Shown here: piece after piece, positions 1 through 7,764 of the stretch
Numbering within the stretch: the stretch's first letter is position 1
Layout: every line of letters begins with the position of its first letter
Assembly (NCBI GenBank): GCA_017474925.1
Contig: JAFVGN010000013.1
Span: forward strand, 1-34,806
Source of the DNA: Prevotella sp.
GTDB taxonomy: Bacteria; Bacteroidota; Bacteroidia; Bacteroidales; Bacteroidaceae
Reading direction: 5' to 3'
DNA: 34,806 nucleotides
Notes under the pieces: generated by a model
What the model was told of the DNA's origin: nothing
Databases searched by the model: none
The model's input: only the letters and a program-made list of their open reading frames with translations
Made by a program: the position numbers and the translations under genes

Positions 1-1
1 C

Positions 2-139
2 CATTTGTTAAAGGTTATCGCTCTGCCACCGCGTAGCCTTAAAAAAGCCCATCGCGTCGTCCCGCGATACCATTTGTTAAAGGTTATCGCTCTGCCACCG
101 CGTAGCCTTAAAAAAGCCCATCGCGTCGTCCCGCGATAC
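2..139. repeat. 69-bp tandem repeat, two copies
   Basis: Positions 2-70 and 71-139 are identical 69-bp units. Each contains a 6-bp inverted repeat (ATCGCG, 6-nt loop, CGCGAT) and a second weak hairpin between GGTTATCGC and GCGTAGCC. A third, slightly diverged and circularly permuted copy lies at 2938-3002, so this is a dispersed repeat family. The copies bracket the aminotransferase and toxin-antitoxin segment. Confidence 0.9.
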
Positions 140-260
140 CAAAACCCACAAAAGGTTGTCGGTCTCTGCAACCTTTTGTTTTAGCCTCTCCCCCTTGACG
201 GGGGCAGAGGTTTGGAGAGGAGGTGGGCCCTCCTTAGGATAAGGAGGGGCGGGTGGTTGT

Positions 261-340
261 GAAAAGAACCCTTTAAGGGTGAAGGGGACTGGGGATGTTC
301 GAAAAGAACCCTTTAAGGGTGAAGGGGACGGGGGATTTCG
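261..340. repeat. 40-bp tandem repeat, two copies
   Basis: Positions 261-300 and 301-340 share the same GAAAAGAACCCTTTAAGGGT start and a G-rich end. The core ACCCTTTAAGGGT is a palindrome around a central T, so each unit can fold into a hairpin. No coding role is apparent. Confidence 0.8.
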
Positions 341-614
341 AAAAAGACAATTCCTTTTGGTTCTTTTCGAAAAGAACACATCAGTCAACCGATGGAGCAG
401 TGAGCACAAAGCAAAACTCGCTTTAACTTTGTCGAGTCGTGAGAGAGGTCGACAGTAGGTCAAGGTTATTCCATAGCATTCTTGATGCACTCCACAATAT
501 ACTTCACATCCTCATCACTAACATACGGCCCTGCCGGCAAGCACATACCTATTTTGAATATCTCTTCAGAAACTCCATTGACATACGCCACACTGTTTTC
601 GTAGGTTTCACAAG

Positions 615-649
615 TGAACCCTGAACCTTTAACCGTGAACCCTGAACCC
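615..649. repeat. 7-bp tandem array (5 units) inside the aminotransferase gene
   Basis: Five consecutive heptamers related to TGAACCC, with one TTAACCG unit in the middle. On the coding strand they encode a Gly-Ser-Gly-Phe-Thr type repeat just before the C-terminal domain's YENSVAY. Five units are 35 bp, so the insertion kept the frame together with neighbouring sequence. Confidence 0.85.
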
Positions 650-909
650 TTTCTGTACACCGGCTGCTTGTGCATAGGCTTCCATACCGGCCTTGCCTCA
701 ATCTGGGCTTTATCGAGAGCCACACGCAATGCCTCTACGTTATCATTCGGCTGGCAGTCCGTTATTGCCGACGAAGCCGCATGAATCACACCTGCTGCAC
801 CACCCACGGCACCCGTCACGATGGTCTTGTAGGCATTCTCCTGCCCCTTAATCCTCATATCCGGATCCAGCGTTATCGTACATAGCCAGTAGTTGCTGTC
901 GTAGACAGC

Positions 910-958
910 GGTTTCAGGTTTCACGTTAAAGGTTTCAGGACTTGAACCTTGAACCTTT
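910..958. repeat. 7-bp tandem array (7 units) inside the aminotransferase gene
   Basis: Seven consecutive heptamers of the GGTTTCA/AACCTTG class, 49 bp, including a CGTTAAA unit equivalent to the one in the array at 615-649 (read on the other strand). It adjoins the REP-like palindrome at 975-1024; together they add a low-complexity insert to the aminotransferase. Confidence 0.85.
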
Positions 959-974
959 GAAGTCTGCGAATGAG

Positions 975-1024
975 CGAGTGGAGAACCAAGCTCGTTTGAG
1001 TTGTCCCGAGCGTGAGCAGACTCG
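975..1024. repeat. REP-like nested palindrome, copy A
   Basis: Two nested stems: CGAGT (975-979) with ACTCG (1020-1024), and GCTCG (990-994) with CGAGC (1007-1011). A second copy with the same architecture and inner sequence lies at 31063-31108. Here it sits inside the aminotransferase reading frame and encodes the peptide core NSNEL on the minus strand, the same peptide core as the other copy. Confidence 0.8.
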
Positions 1025-1755
1025 CCTGAAAGGCAACCTTGAACCGGCTGCGAGTGCACGGTAATACCGGGAACTCCAGCCAGCAACTCTTCATACAACT
1101 TCTGAACCTTCTTATGATGAGCAATATGATCATTCACCACCGTCATTTGGCCGCGTCCGATACCCGCACAGATATTCGACATACGGTAGTTATACCCAAT
1201 CTTCTCGTGCTGGTAGTACGGATAGCTCTCGCGATACTGTGTCGCGTACATCATAATCTCGCGCCACTCGTCCTCATTCTCGGTAATCAGTGCTCCCCCC
1301 ACCCGACATCGTAATCATCTTGTTACCATTGAACGACAGCACACCATACTTGCCGAACGTACCAAGCACCTGGCCGTTAAATTTAGAGCCAAAGCCCTCA
1401 GCAGCATCCTCAATCACAGGAATCTCGTATTTGTCCGCAATCTCCATGATACGGTCAATCTTGTACGGCATACCGTAGAGAACCACAGGTACAATCGCCT
1501 TCGGGTACTTACCCGTCTTCTCCTTGCGGTCCTTGATAGCCACCTCCAACAGTTCCGGATCCATGTTCCAAGTATCCTTCTCCGAGTCAATGAACACAGG
1601 TTTAGCACCAAGGTAAGTAATAGGATGTGACGATGCACAGAACGTGAACGACTGTACACACACCTCATCACCAGGCCCCACGCCACACGCTATCAGCGCC
1701 AGATGAACGGCAGAAGTTCCAGACGACAGCGCCACCACCCGCTTACTGGCAAGGT

Positions 1756-1790
1756 CATTTCTAATTTCTAATTTCTCATTTCTCATTTGG
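1756..1790. repeat. 7-bp tandem array (5 units) inside the aminotransferase gene
   Basis: Five heptamers of the AATTTCT/CATTTCT class. On the coding strand they encode RNEKLEIRND between the N-terminal helix and the conserved VVALSSGTSA strand, where the family normally has only a short loop. The same heptamer class forms the 11-unit intergenic array at 31171-31248. Confidence 0.85.
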
Positions 1791-1987
1791 GAACAAACGA
1801 AACGCTCGAGTTCCTTCTCGAATGCGTTTACGTTTGGGCCCAACGGTACCACCCAGTTCGTATCAAACGCCTCTTTGATATACTTCTGTTCAATCCCCTC
1901 GTCCGACATATGCGCCAGACAAAGGTAAATACGTTTTCTTTCTGCCATATATTTTTTTGTGTTTACTATTATCTTAAACCAACAAAG

Positions 1988-2037
1988 GGTCATCACTCAT
2001 GCGATGACCTATGTGTCAGGAACTGATCCCTGACACA
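1988..2037. other. Two adjacent perfect hairpins between toxin and aminotransferase genes
   Basis: First hairpin: GGTCATC (1988-1994), 8-nt loop, GATGACC (2003-2009). Second: TGTGTCAGG (2012-2020), 8-nt loop, CCTGACACA (2029-2037). Neither has a clear U-tract on the minus strand, so they may be processing sites, weak terminators or a dispersed palindromic element rather than a classic terminator. Confidence 0.55.
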
Positions 2038-2114
2038 ACTGATTCAAAAACTATGATTATTTACAAGATTCCAGATACTCCTCAGGCGAAAGTACTGTCA
2101 CGCCCGACTCAGTA

Positions 2115-2504
2115 TCAGTAGGATAAGGAATCATTGAATGTTAGCAGCATTTCACAAGAAGCCTTCTTGGCCAGTTCAAACTGGCATCCGTCTTCAATAT
2201 TCTTGAACTGCATGTTTCTCACGCCACGAAGTAGCGACTCCCTGTCATGCTCAGCTACTGCGATTGTGTTAAGTATCTGCTCCATGATATCACGTAGGGC
2301 TTTCACCCTACTTTCGCCTTGCAGCCCCATCTGCTTTCGTAGCATTTTGTCCACAAGAAAGACCATTGTATAAAAGCTGCCAGCCGACATGAACAAAACA
2401 TCTCCTTCGCCACGAAGATGCTCAAAAAGTTGCTTGGCTATTGCGTATTTCTCACGAACAGCGAAATACTCCAAAATCACATTTGTGTCCAGAAGAATAT
2501 TCAT
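2115..2504 (-). CDS. PIN-domain toxin (VapC-like), C-terminus frameshifted
   Basis: Putative PIN-fold ribonuclease, the toxin of a type II toxin-antitoxin pair. Seen: start MNILLDTNVILEYF with the first acidic residue (D6) and the conserved N8, acidic residues E104/D105 in NIEDGCQFE, and LLTFND near the end carrying the fourth metal-site position. Homologous proteins end a little beyond this; here the frame stops at 2115, but removing one T around 2126-2130 lets it run on as SYPTDTESGV...SPEEYLESCK to a stop at 2061-2063, a typical PIN tail. The catalytic fold is nearly complete, so activity is uncertain. Its ATG overlaps the upstream antitoxin stop (ATGA), so the two are translationally coupled. 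Confidence 0.8.
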   Translation of the reverse strand: MNILLDTNVILEYFAVREKYAIAKQLFEHLRGEGDVLFMSAGSFYTMVFLVDKMLRKQMGLQGESRVKALRDIMEQILNTIAVAEHDRESLLRGVRNMQFKNIEDGCQFELAKKASCEMLLTFNDSLSY

Positions 2505-2809
2505 ATGCCGTATTTTTCAAGCATAGCCTCTTCCCGCAGTTCATCCCACGAGAAGTCATCACTAACCTTTCCAAATATGCCACCCATCTTGAAAAAGCCT
2601 TCAGAATCGTTCTTAAGTGCTGCCAGACGTTCCAGGAACATCTCGGATTCTATACCCTTCTTGGCTTTCGCTTCAGCCTCATCTGCATACTCCACCATAG
2701 CCTTATGCAACACAGTCTCAATCCACCTGTTCATGGCTTTTTCACCATCGAATAGTGACTTCATCCGGTTTACCACCTGGTCATCCATCTTAACATTTAA
2801 TGTACACAT
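2501..2809 (-). CDS. Antitoxin of the PIN-toxin pair
   Basis: A 102-residue protein directly upstream of, and overlapping by 4 bp, the PIN toxin gene. The first ~45 residues (LNVKMDDQVVNRMKSLF...) have the spacing of a ribbon-helix-helix DNA-binding antitoxin. The rest is charged and helical, and the end (DDFSWDELREEAMLEKYG) is the usual kind of toxin-neutralising tail. Antitoxins of this type normally repress their own operon. The assignment rests mainly on gene order and coupling; I do not recognise the exact family. Confidence 0.7.
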   Translation of the reverse strand: MCTLNVKMDDQVVNRMKSLFDGEKAMNRWIETVLHKAMVEYADEAEAKAKKGIESEMFLERLAALKNDSEGFFKMGGIFGKVSDDFSWDELREEAMLEKYGI

Positions 2810-2937
2810 GGCATTTAATCTTTATATTCGACTGCAAAAATACGATTTTTACTTGAAAACGCCAAATGTTTGCCGCTTTTTCATGCGGATATGTAATCCA
2901 CTTGCAGATTCTCTGAGCGCAGCCGTTTGAAAACATC

Positions 2938-3002
2938 ATCGCGTCGTCCCGCGATACCATTTGTTAAGGTTATCGCTCTGCCACCGCGCAGTCTTAAAAA
3001 AG
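2938..3002. repeat. Third copy of the 69-bp repeat
   Basis: Matches the tandem units at 2-139 with one missing A and a few changes (GCGCAGTC for GCGTAGCC), and begins at the ATCGCG hairpin. It therefore spans the junction of two units, as if left by a tandem array. It lies between the antitoxin promoter region and the NusG-like fragment. Confidence 0.8.
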
Positions 3003-3046
3003 GGCAATTATATAGGGTTTGACCCTAAATAACCACTTATACATAT

Positions 3047-3074
3047 AAAAGTTCAGCTTACGCTGGACTTTTTT
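3047..3074 (+). terminator. Hairpin followed by T6
   Basis: GTTCAGC (3051-3057), TTAC loop, GCTGGAC (3062-3068), then six T on the plus strand; the stem is complete with one G-U pair. On the minus strand the stem has one mismatch and is followed by TTTT, and it sits on the stop codon of the frameshifted NusG-like frame, so it may end that transcript. Confidence 0.5.
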
Positions 3075-3410
3075 CGTATCTTTGCTATAGGGTATGTCCT
3101 GACTTTCTTTTGCTGGACGGATGCGTATGCCTCTATGGCAAAAGGGATGTTCTGGGAATCGTTGAAAAAAGAGCAAGTTTCTATCTCCTTGTTTCTCTTC
3201 ACACCATAGACATACCAGGCTGTAGGGTCAAACTCCTTCTTGACAACGGGGGGGGTCCTTCTCCTGATGGAGCATCCGGTTGGTGCTCAGACTGCGCAAC
3301 CGACGATAATTTCTGGTAATCTTTTGGCACGGCTCCGCCGCATGCCCCCCGTTTTCACTTTGAGCCTCAACATGAGTTATTAACGCATTAGAGTCTTCTT
3401 GCATACTCAT
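3053..3410 (-). pseudogene. NusG/UpxY-like antiterminator fragment, frameshifted at G8
   Basis: Two frames join into one 118-residue protein if one base is removed from a run of eight identical bases at 3248-3255 (G8 on plus). Start taken at MSMQEDSN (3410); MLHQEKD at 3275 is an alternative. The second half, from DPTAWYVYGVKRNKEIE through IPFAIEAY to a basic end, matches the spacing of the N-terminal domain of NusG and its capsule-operon relatives (UpxY), which begin with WYV and have a later IEAY/CP segment; the rest of a NusG protein is missing. UpxY genes sit first in Bacteroidales polysaccharide operons behind a long leader and keep RNA polymerase elongating. That fits the structured leader upstream and the sugar aminotransferase downstream. 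Family assignment is by eye and tentative. Confidence 0.35.
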
Positions 3411-3489
3411 TATCTGACTGTTACGCCAGTGCGTCTTGAAAACAGCGAAGCTCAAAATGGAAACTCGGTCGAAGATGACCCAAGAATAC

Positions 3490-3806
3490 AAAAAGAGCGT
3501 GAACCTCACTCTGCCCGTCCAACTCTTAGGCCTGCGAAAACCTTTCTTGTAAACAGACAGAATTCATGCTCACGCCGTTGATTATATGTTCACACCCGTG
3601 AAGTGTGCGGAGGCCCAGAAAGAGCCTCACCACACACTGACGGGGCGTTATATAACCACGTCCTAAGCATCCACTCTGCAATGTCTTTGACAGGATTGTT
3701 GAAATTCGCAGTTTCAAGAGTCCAAAAACACGCGTTGTAAGACGCTGTACCAATAAAAATTGCGCCCACACCTTCACTGCCCTAATGGGCAAGTACGGCG
3801 TGATAG
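3490..3806 (-). ncRNA. Structured leader RNA with attenuator-like hairpin
   Basis: About 315 nt without a believable gene, starting just after a Bacteroidetes -7 box. The transcript would form a long branched hairpin over 3580-3657: GGTTATAT pairs with ATATAATC, CCCGT with ACGGG, GTGTG with CACAC and GAGGC with GCCTC, with an 8-nt loop. It ends in a short stem (GTGA, 3-nt loop, TCAC, flanked by AGA/TCT) followed by five U at 3490-3494, like an intrinsic terminator. Placed ahead of the NusG-like fragment it may be an attenuated 5' leader; it could equally be a free small RNA. I found none of the conserved motifs of RNase P, tmRNA or SRP RNA. Confidence 0.4.
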
Positions 3807-3812
3807 CGGGTG

Positions 3813-3820
3813 CAAAGGTA
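3813..3820 (-). promoter_or_regulatory. Bacteroidetes -7 promoter element
   Basis: TACCTTTG on the minus strand, matching TAnnTTTG; no clear TTTG is seen at -33. It would start the structured leader RNA near 3806. Confidence 0.5.
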
Positions 3821-3843
3821 CAAAATTTTTCTCACATACCTAT

Positions 3844-3893
3844 TTTATTATGAAGGAAAATACAAAAATTTATTATGAAGGAAAATACAAAAA
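3844..3893. repeat. 25-bp tandem duplication
   Basis: Two near-identical 25-bp A/T-rich units (TTTATTATGAAGGAAAATAC and five A), at 3844-3868 and 3869-3893. They lie between the two divergent -7 boxes at 3813 and 3932 and so set the spacing of the divergent promoters. Confidence 0.85.
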
Positions 3894-3931
3894 AAAAATG
3901 AATTATGCCCAATTCTTCATGATTTATTTTG

Positions 3932-3939
3932 TACCTTTG
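3932..3939 (+). promoter_or_regulatory. Bacteroidetes -7 promoter element
   Basis: TACCTTTG, 8 bp before the ATG of the outer-membrane protein gene at 3948, implying a very short or absent leader. Confidence 0.65.
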
Positions 3940-3947
3940 CAGCCAAC

Positions 3948-5681
3948 ATGAAGATTAAATCTGAAAGCATACAAAGGTTCTTGACTGTCATTTTGCTGTC
4001 TGTTTGTCATCTGGCAGCATGGGGAGATGAGCCCCTGATTGAATATAACGGCGACCACTACGTCATTAACGTAGAGGCCCTGAATCCCGACAGTGAGATG
4101 GCGCTGATAGACGTGCTATATATGTGTCCGGAACTGATGCCGGAGAATGGCAAGACCCTTGGAGAAAACTACATCCTGTGTGTGGACAACATAGACTTGT
4201 TTCTGGACAACGAGACATTCCTGGAGATGGTGAAAGCCTGCGAAGTGGAACGTATACTCGTTTATACGAATCCCTCTGTATCACAAGGTGTGGGAGGCTC
4301 TGACGGCATCATTAACGTTTACTTCAAGAAACCTGCCTCTGGCGACACGACGGGTAAAGCGGTATTAGAAGGCAGTACGTATGGCAATGGAAAGCTATAT
4401 ACCGATGCTACTACCCAACAGCATCAAATCAACATGAAAGGCTATGCCCTGGTCAACTCATACTTTGCCAAGGCAAGCACCGACGAAGGCGGCACCCTCA
4501 TCTCTCGACGTTTCGAGCAAAACGCCCATGTGAGCCTGGACTGGGACATGACTCCTGTGGACAATCTGGTCATCAAACTGTTCCAACAATTTTCAGACTG
4601 GAACGACAAGCACGAGCATGCTATTTTCACCTACGATGTACCAGAAATAGAACGTCTGCAGTCGCTTACCGCAAGCTACACCCATACGCTGAACGACCAA
4701 GAAGCGACGATACTGGCAGAAGCGGGAAGTTCCTTCAACAACGATACGAAAGCAGGTGTGTCGATGTACTATAACACGCCCTATTTCTATACAGAACTGA
4801 ACACACCATTCCTCTTGGACGGACTCTGGATGTTGGCGGGATGGGAAATCAGCTATAACAACATTTGGGTCAAGCGACTGAATCGCCAGCAGTATTTGAA
4901 GAACGACCTCTACGTGCAGTTTGACTATAACCACGGGCCATGGGTCATTACCCTTGGCAATCGCTTCACCATGCTGGACTACTGGTACAAATATAGTGAT
5001 AGTGAAGAAGACAAGCAATGGAAACACCACAGGAATGCCAACAACTTCCTTGTCAGCCTGGGCTACAAATGGGGGCGTCACTATGTTCAAGGTTCCTTCA
5101 ACCGCGACTTCTTCGTCCCTACCATAGATGACTTCTACGAGGATGTTTCCGACCAGTCGAGTCTCAACCTGCACTACCAGACCAACTTAATATGGCGCAC
5201 GGAATTGCGCTATTCCTACCAGAAACGGAACTTGGCACTGGTGGGCAGCGTCATTCACAGCTGGATGACGGATACGCCCACAGCCCATGAAAGACTGACG
5301 GGTATAAGGACTTCGGTGACGTGGCACAAAGGGGCTTTCAGACTGACAGGAGGTGTCAATTATTATCACAATCATATTGGAAGCTATGAGCAAATTCCTG
5401 CCTCCAATGACAACTATGTCATCCTTAAACTTGTTCCATCCTTGCTGTTAGGCAAAGGTCTGCGCCTTTCCTCCAAACTACTCTACCATAGCGGAGAAAA
5501 GGAGTATGGCCAACCTGCCCATCTCTATGCCTCCATCAAGGCAAACAAAGACTTGGGACGCCATTGTAACATTTATGCCGAATTCCACGATATAGCAGGT
5601 ACGCCCAAAATATCTTACCTACAAATACCCGATGGTTTTCACAACCGGGCACTCACACTCGGATTGACATACCGTTTTTGA
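3948..5681 (+). CDS. Outer-membrane beta-barrel protein, TonB-receptor-like
   Basis: A 577-residue secreted protein with an N-terminal signal peptide (hydrophobic FLTVILLSVCHLAAWG). After cleavage, residues ~40-125 resemble the plug domain of Bacteroidetes outer-membrane receptors (…ERILVYTNPSVSQGVGGSDG IINVYFKK, the usual 'EVITNPS...GGIINI' signature). The remainder is alternating aromatic beta-strands ending in the outer-membrane sorting residue F (LTYRF). It lacks the carboxypeptidase-like N-terminal domain of SusC proteins and is short for a full TonB receptor. The next receptor gene starts 23 bp downstream, so the two are likely one operon and may act together. The substrate is unknown; a metal or corrinoid would fit the neighbours. 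Confidence 0.75.
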   Translation: MKIKSESIQRFLTVILLSVCHLAAWGDEPLIEYNGDHYVINVEALNPDSEMALIDVLYMCPELMPENGKTLGENYILCVDNIDLFLDNETFLEMVKACEVERILVYTNPSVSQGVGGSDGIINVYFKKPASGDTTGKAVLEGSTYGNGKLYTDATTQQHQINMKGYALVNSYFAKASTDEGGTLISRRFEQNAHVSLDWDMTPVDNLVIKLFQQFSDWNDKHEHAIFTYDVPEIERLQSLTASYTHTLNDQEATILAEAGSSFNNDTKAGVSMYYNTPYFYTELNTPFLLDGLWMLAGWEISYNNIWVKRLNRQQYLKNDLYVQFDYNHGPWVITLGNRFTMLDYWYKYSDSEEDKQWKHHRNANNFLVSLGYKWGRHYVQGSFNRDFFVPTIDDFYEDVSDQSSLNLHYQTNLIWRTELRYSYQKRNLALVGSVIHSWMTDTPTAHERLTGIRTSVTWHKGAFRLTGGVNYYHNHIGSYEQIPASNDNYVILKLVPSLLLGKGLRLSSKLLYHSGEKEYGQPAHLYASIKANKDLGRHCNIYAEFHDIAGTPKISYLQIPDGFHNRALTLGLTYRF

Positions 5682-5704
5682 TTTTTTATTACAAATATTG
5701 ATTC

Positions 5705-7750
5705 ATGCTTAAGCCACTATTCAACCAACGCAAGGCTCTTCGCTTCCGACAGTTTACACGGAAGGGATATGCCTTGTTTGCTTGTCTGGGACGAGTGGTC
5801 ACCATTGGTGTACTGAGCGTAGCCACCCTGCAGTCGGCAACTGCCGCCCATCGTCACGTCAGCACGGACGAGGTGAGTAACGACACAACACGCGTTACGG
5901 ACAAAGAGGCGACACTCGACGATGTGGAGGTGACGGGATCACGTGCCCCACTGGCACTTGGACAAGCTGCGAGAATGGTTACTGTACTAAGCCGCGAGGA
6001 CATTCAGGCGGCGCCTGTACAAAGTATTAATGATTTGCTGAAACTGGCAGTCGGTGTCGATGTCCGGCAACGAGGTCCGTTAGGTGCCCAGACTGACATC
6101 GGCATCCGGGGCAGCACGAGTGAGCAGATAACCATCCTGCTCAACGGCATCAACATCTGCGACCCCCAGACTGGCCACAACACCTTTGACATACCTTGCG
6201 ACATCAGCGACATCGAGCGCATTGAGGTGCTGGAGGGGCCGGCAGGTCGAATCTATGGGACTTCATCGCTGGCAGGAGCCATCAACATCGTCACACAAAA
6301 ACACGCGCAACGAGAGGTGACCGATGAGAAATGGCTCGGTGAAGGAAGGCTGGAAGGGGGCTCCTATGGCTACTTACAGACTGCTGCACGCATAGCTTAT
6401 CGTCAGGCTTTTTACTCTCACATGAGCGCATCGTATACGCGATCTGACGGATATAGCCGTTCGAAAGCGGGAGCACTAAACAGTGACTACAAGGGAGGCA
6501 AGATGTTCTATCAAGGAGGCTATGAGCACGAGAAAGCCCGTCTGGACTGGCATGTAGGCCTCAGCACAAAGGGGTTTGGATCGAATACTTTCTATAGTGC
6601 CAAATTCGACGAGCAATACGAGAATACCACCAAGATCTATACTGCCCTGCAGAGCGAGACGAAGGGACGGATTCACTTCAAGCCTTCCATCTACTGGAAC
6701 CGTTCGTACGACCGCTTTGAGCTGATACGCGGAACAGAAGAGAAAGTACCCTTCAACTATCACCGCACCGATGTCTTCGGCATCAACCTGAACTGTTTTT
6801 TCGACTGGTCTGCCGGCCGTACGGCCTTAGGGACCGAGTTCCGCAACGAGGATATCGTAAGCACCAATCTGGGGGAACCGCTGGACCATCCCTTCAACGT
6901 CTACAAAACAGGCCTCAACCGCACGAACATGAGTTTCCATCTGGAACACAATGTGCTGCTCAGGCGTTTTACTTTGTCAGCAGGTCTGATAGTCGTGAAG
7001 AACACATGGAACGAGATGCCTTTCACCGTCTATCCTGGCATTGACGCCAGTTTTCGGTTGGGGGACAACTGGAAGGTATATGCATCATACAACGAGTCAC
7101 TACGCATGCCGTCATTCACAGAACTATACTACAACGTAGGCGGGCATCAAGCCGACAAGTACTTGAAACCCGAAGAGCTACGAGCCATTGAAGGCGGTGT
7201 GAAGTACCATGTGCGCTGGTTCTCGGTCAAGGCAGACATCTTCTATCACCACGCGCGCAACATGATTGACTGGGTGATGGACACCCGCCATGCTGATGCC
7301 ATCTGGCAGAGCATGAACCATACGAAGATCAATACCTTCGGACAAGAAATGAGTTTGGATTTCCAGCATTCCGCTGTTCACTTCCAGCTGGCATATTGTC
7401 ATCTGCACCAAAACAAGGACGAGCTACCCTATCTACAATCGCAATACTCGCTGGAATATCTGCGTCACAAGGTAACCGCCCAGCTACAGACGGCCCTCTT
7501 CGCACGGTTGTATCTGACCCTGGACTACCGTTGGCAAGACCGCATGGGTTCGTATACCGATACTGTGGGAAATGTACAAGACTACCGCCCCTACTCGGTC
7601 ATAGACGGTCGCCTGACCTGGGACGAGGACACCTTTTCTATATATATAGGAGGGAACAACCTGACCAACCACTCATACGTCGACTATGGCAACGTGCCCC
7701 AGCCAGGTTGCTGTTTTGTGGCAGGAGCCAGAATGCGAATCGGCCAATAG
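5705..7750 (+). CDS. TonB-dependent receptor, BtuB-like
   Basis: A 681-residue outer-membrane transporter energised by TonB. It has an atypical N-terminus (RKALRFRQFTRKGYALFACLGR) before the hydrophobic export segment. A TonB-box-like LDDVEVTGSR precedes a plug domain (DLLKLAVGVDVRQRG, GIRGSTSEQITILLNG, RIEVLEGPAGRIYGTSSLAGAINIVT), and the C-terminal 22-strand-type barrel contains LTNHSYVDYGNVPQPG. Plug spacing is that of the cobalamin/metal receptor class rather than the SusC glycan class. The preceding barrel protein is probably co-transcribed; the stop is only 14 bp from the stop of the convergent metallochaperone GTPase gene, which suggests metal or cobalamin uptake, but the ligand is inferred. 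Confidence 0.85.
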   Translation: MLKPLFNQRKALRFRQFTRKGYALFACLGRVVTIGVLSVATLQSATAAHRHVSTDEVSNDTTRVTDKEATLDDVEVTGSRAPLALGQAARMVTVLSREDIQAAPVQSINDLLKLAVGVDVRQRGPLGAQTDIGIRGSTSEQITILLNGINICDPQTGHNTFDIPCDISDIERIEVLEGPAGRIYGTSSLAGAINIVTQKHAQREVTDEKWLGEGRLEGGSYGYLQTAARIAYRQAFYSHMSASYTRSDGYSRSKAGALNSDYKGGKMFYQGGYEHEKARLDWHVGLSTKGFGSNTFYSAKFDEQYENTTKIYTALQSETKGRIHFKPSIYWNRSYDRFELIRGTEEKVPFNYHRTDVFGINLNCFFDWSAGRTALGTEFRNEDIVSTNLGEPLDHPFNVYKTGLNRTNMSFHLEHNVLLRRFTLSAGLIVVKNTWNEMPFTVYPGIDASFRLGDNWKVYASYNESLRMPSFTELYYNVGGHQADKYLKPEELRAIEGGVKYHVRWFSVKADIFYHHARNMIDWVMDTRHADAIWQSMNHTKINTFGQEMSLDFQHSAVHFQLAYCHLHQNKDELPYLQSQYSLEYLRHKVTAQLQTALFARLYLTLDYRWQDRMGSYTDTVGNVQDYRPYSVIDGRLTWDEDTFSIYIGGNNLTNHSYVDYGNVPQPGCCFVAGARMRIGQ

Positions 7751-7764
7751 GCGACAAGAACCTG

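Larger units (their letters stand above)
1..465. other. Repeat-rich intergenic region
   Basis: No convincing gene lies here; the longest open frame (minus strand, proline-rich) runs across tandem repeats and looks spurious. The stretch holds a 69-bp tandem repeat, a 40-bp tandem repeat, a perfect 18-bp palindrome at 360-377 (GTTCTTTTC and its complement), and a hairpin at 416-437 (ACTCG...CGAGT) resembling one arm pair of the REP-like palindromes found elsewhere in the window. It lies just downstream of the minus-strand aminotransferase gene. Confidence 0.6.
466..1948 (-). pseudogene. Frameshifted DegT/DnrJ/EryC1/StrS sugar aminotransferase
   Basis: PLP-dependent aminotransferase of the DegT family, which aminates nucleotide-linked keto-sugars for surface polysaccharides or glycoproteins. 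Seen: an N-terminal substrate region (VVPLGPNVNAFEKEL), SSGTSAVHLAL, the PLP-contacting D in VIEDAAEGFGS and the Schiff-base lysine in FNGNKMITM. Start chosen at 1948 (MAERKRIYL); the upstream ATG at 1996 is less family-like. The frame breaks at a C6 tract (1295-1300): removing one base joins GNKMITMSGG to GALITENEDEW and gives a full-length protein ending at 466. The gene carries three 7-bp arrays and one REP-like palindrome, all in frame, lengthening the region after the N-terminal helix and the C-terminal half. The break could be a sequencing error, a phase-variable tract or true decay. Which sugar it acts on cannot be told. Confidence 0.8.

Noticed and set aside
77-490. 137-residue proline-rich frame
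   Set aside because: Translation of tandem repeats, overlapping the end of the aminotransferase gene; no family features.
930-960. tRNA T-loop-like sequence on the minus strand (GGTTCAAGTCC)
   Set aside because: It is part of the heptamer array inside the aminotransferase gene; no acceptor, D or anticodon stems surround it.
3077-3084. Plus-strand -7 box (TATCTTTG) driving a gene into 3090-3500
   Set aside because: No plausible plus-strand coding frame follows; the minus-strand repaired frame is more protein-like. Probably a chance match.
3526-3792. 88-residue minus-strand frame as a gene
   Set aside because: It covers the large hairpin of the leader RNA and has no protein-like features; a structured RNA explains it better.
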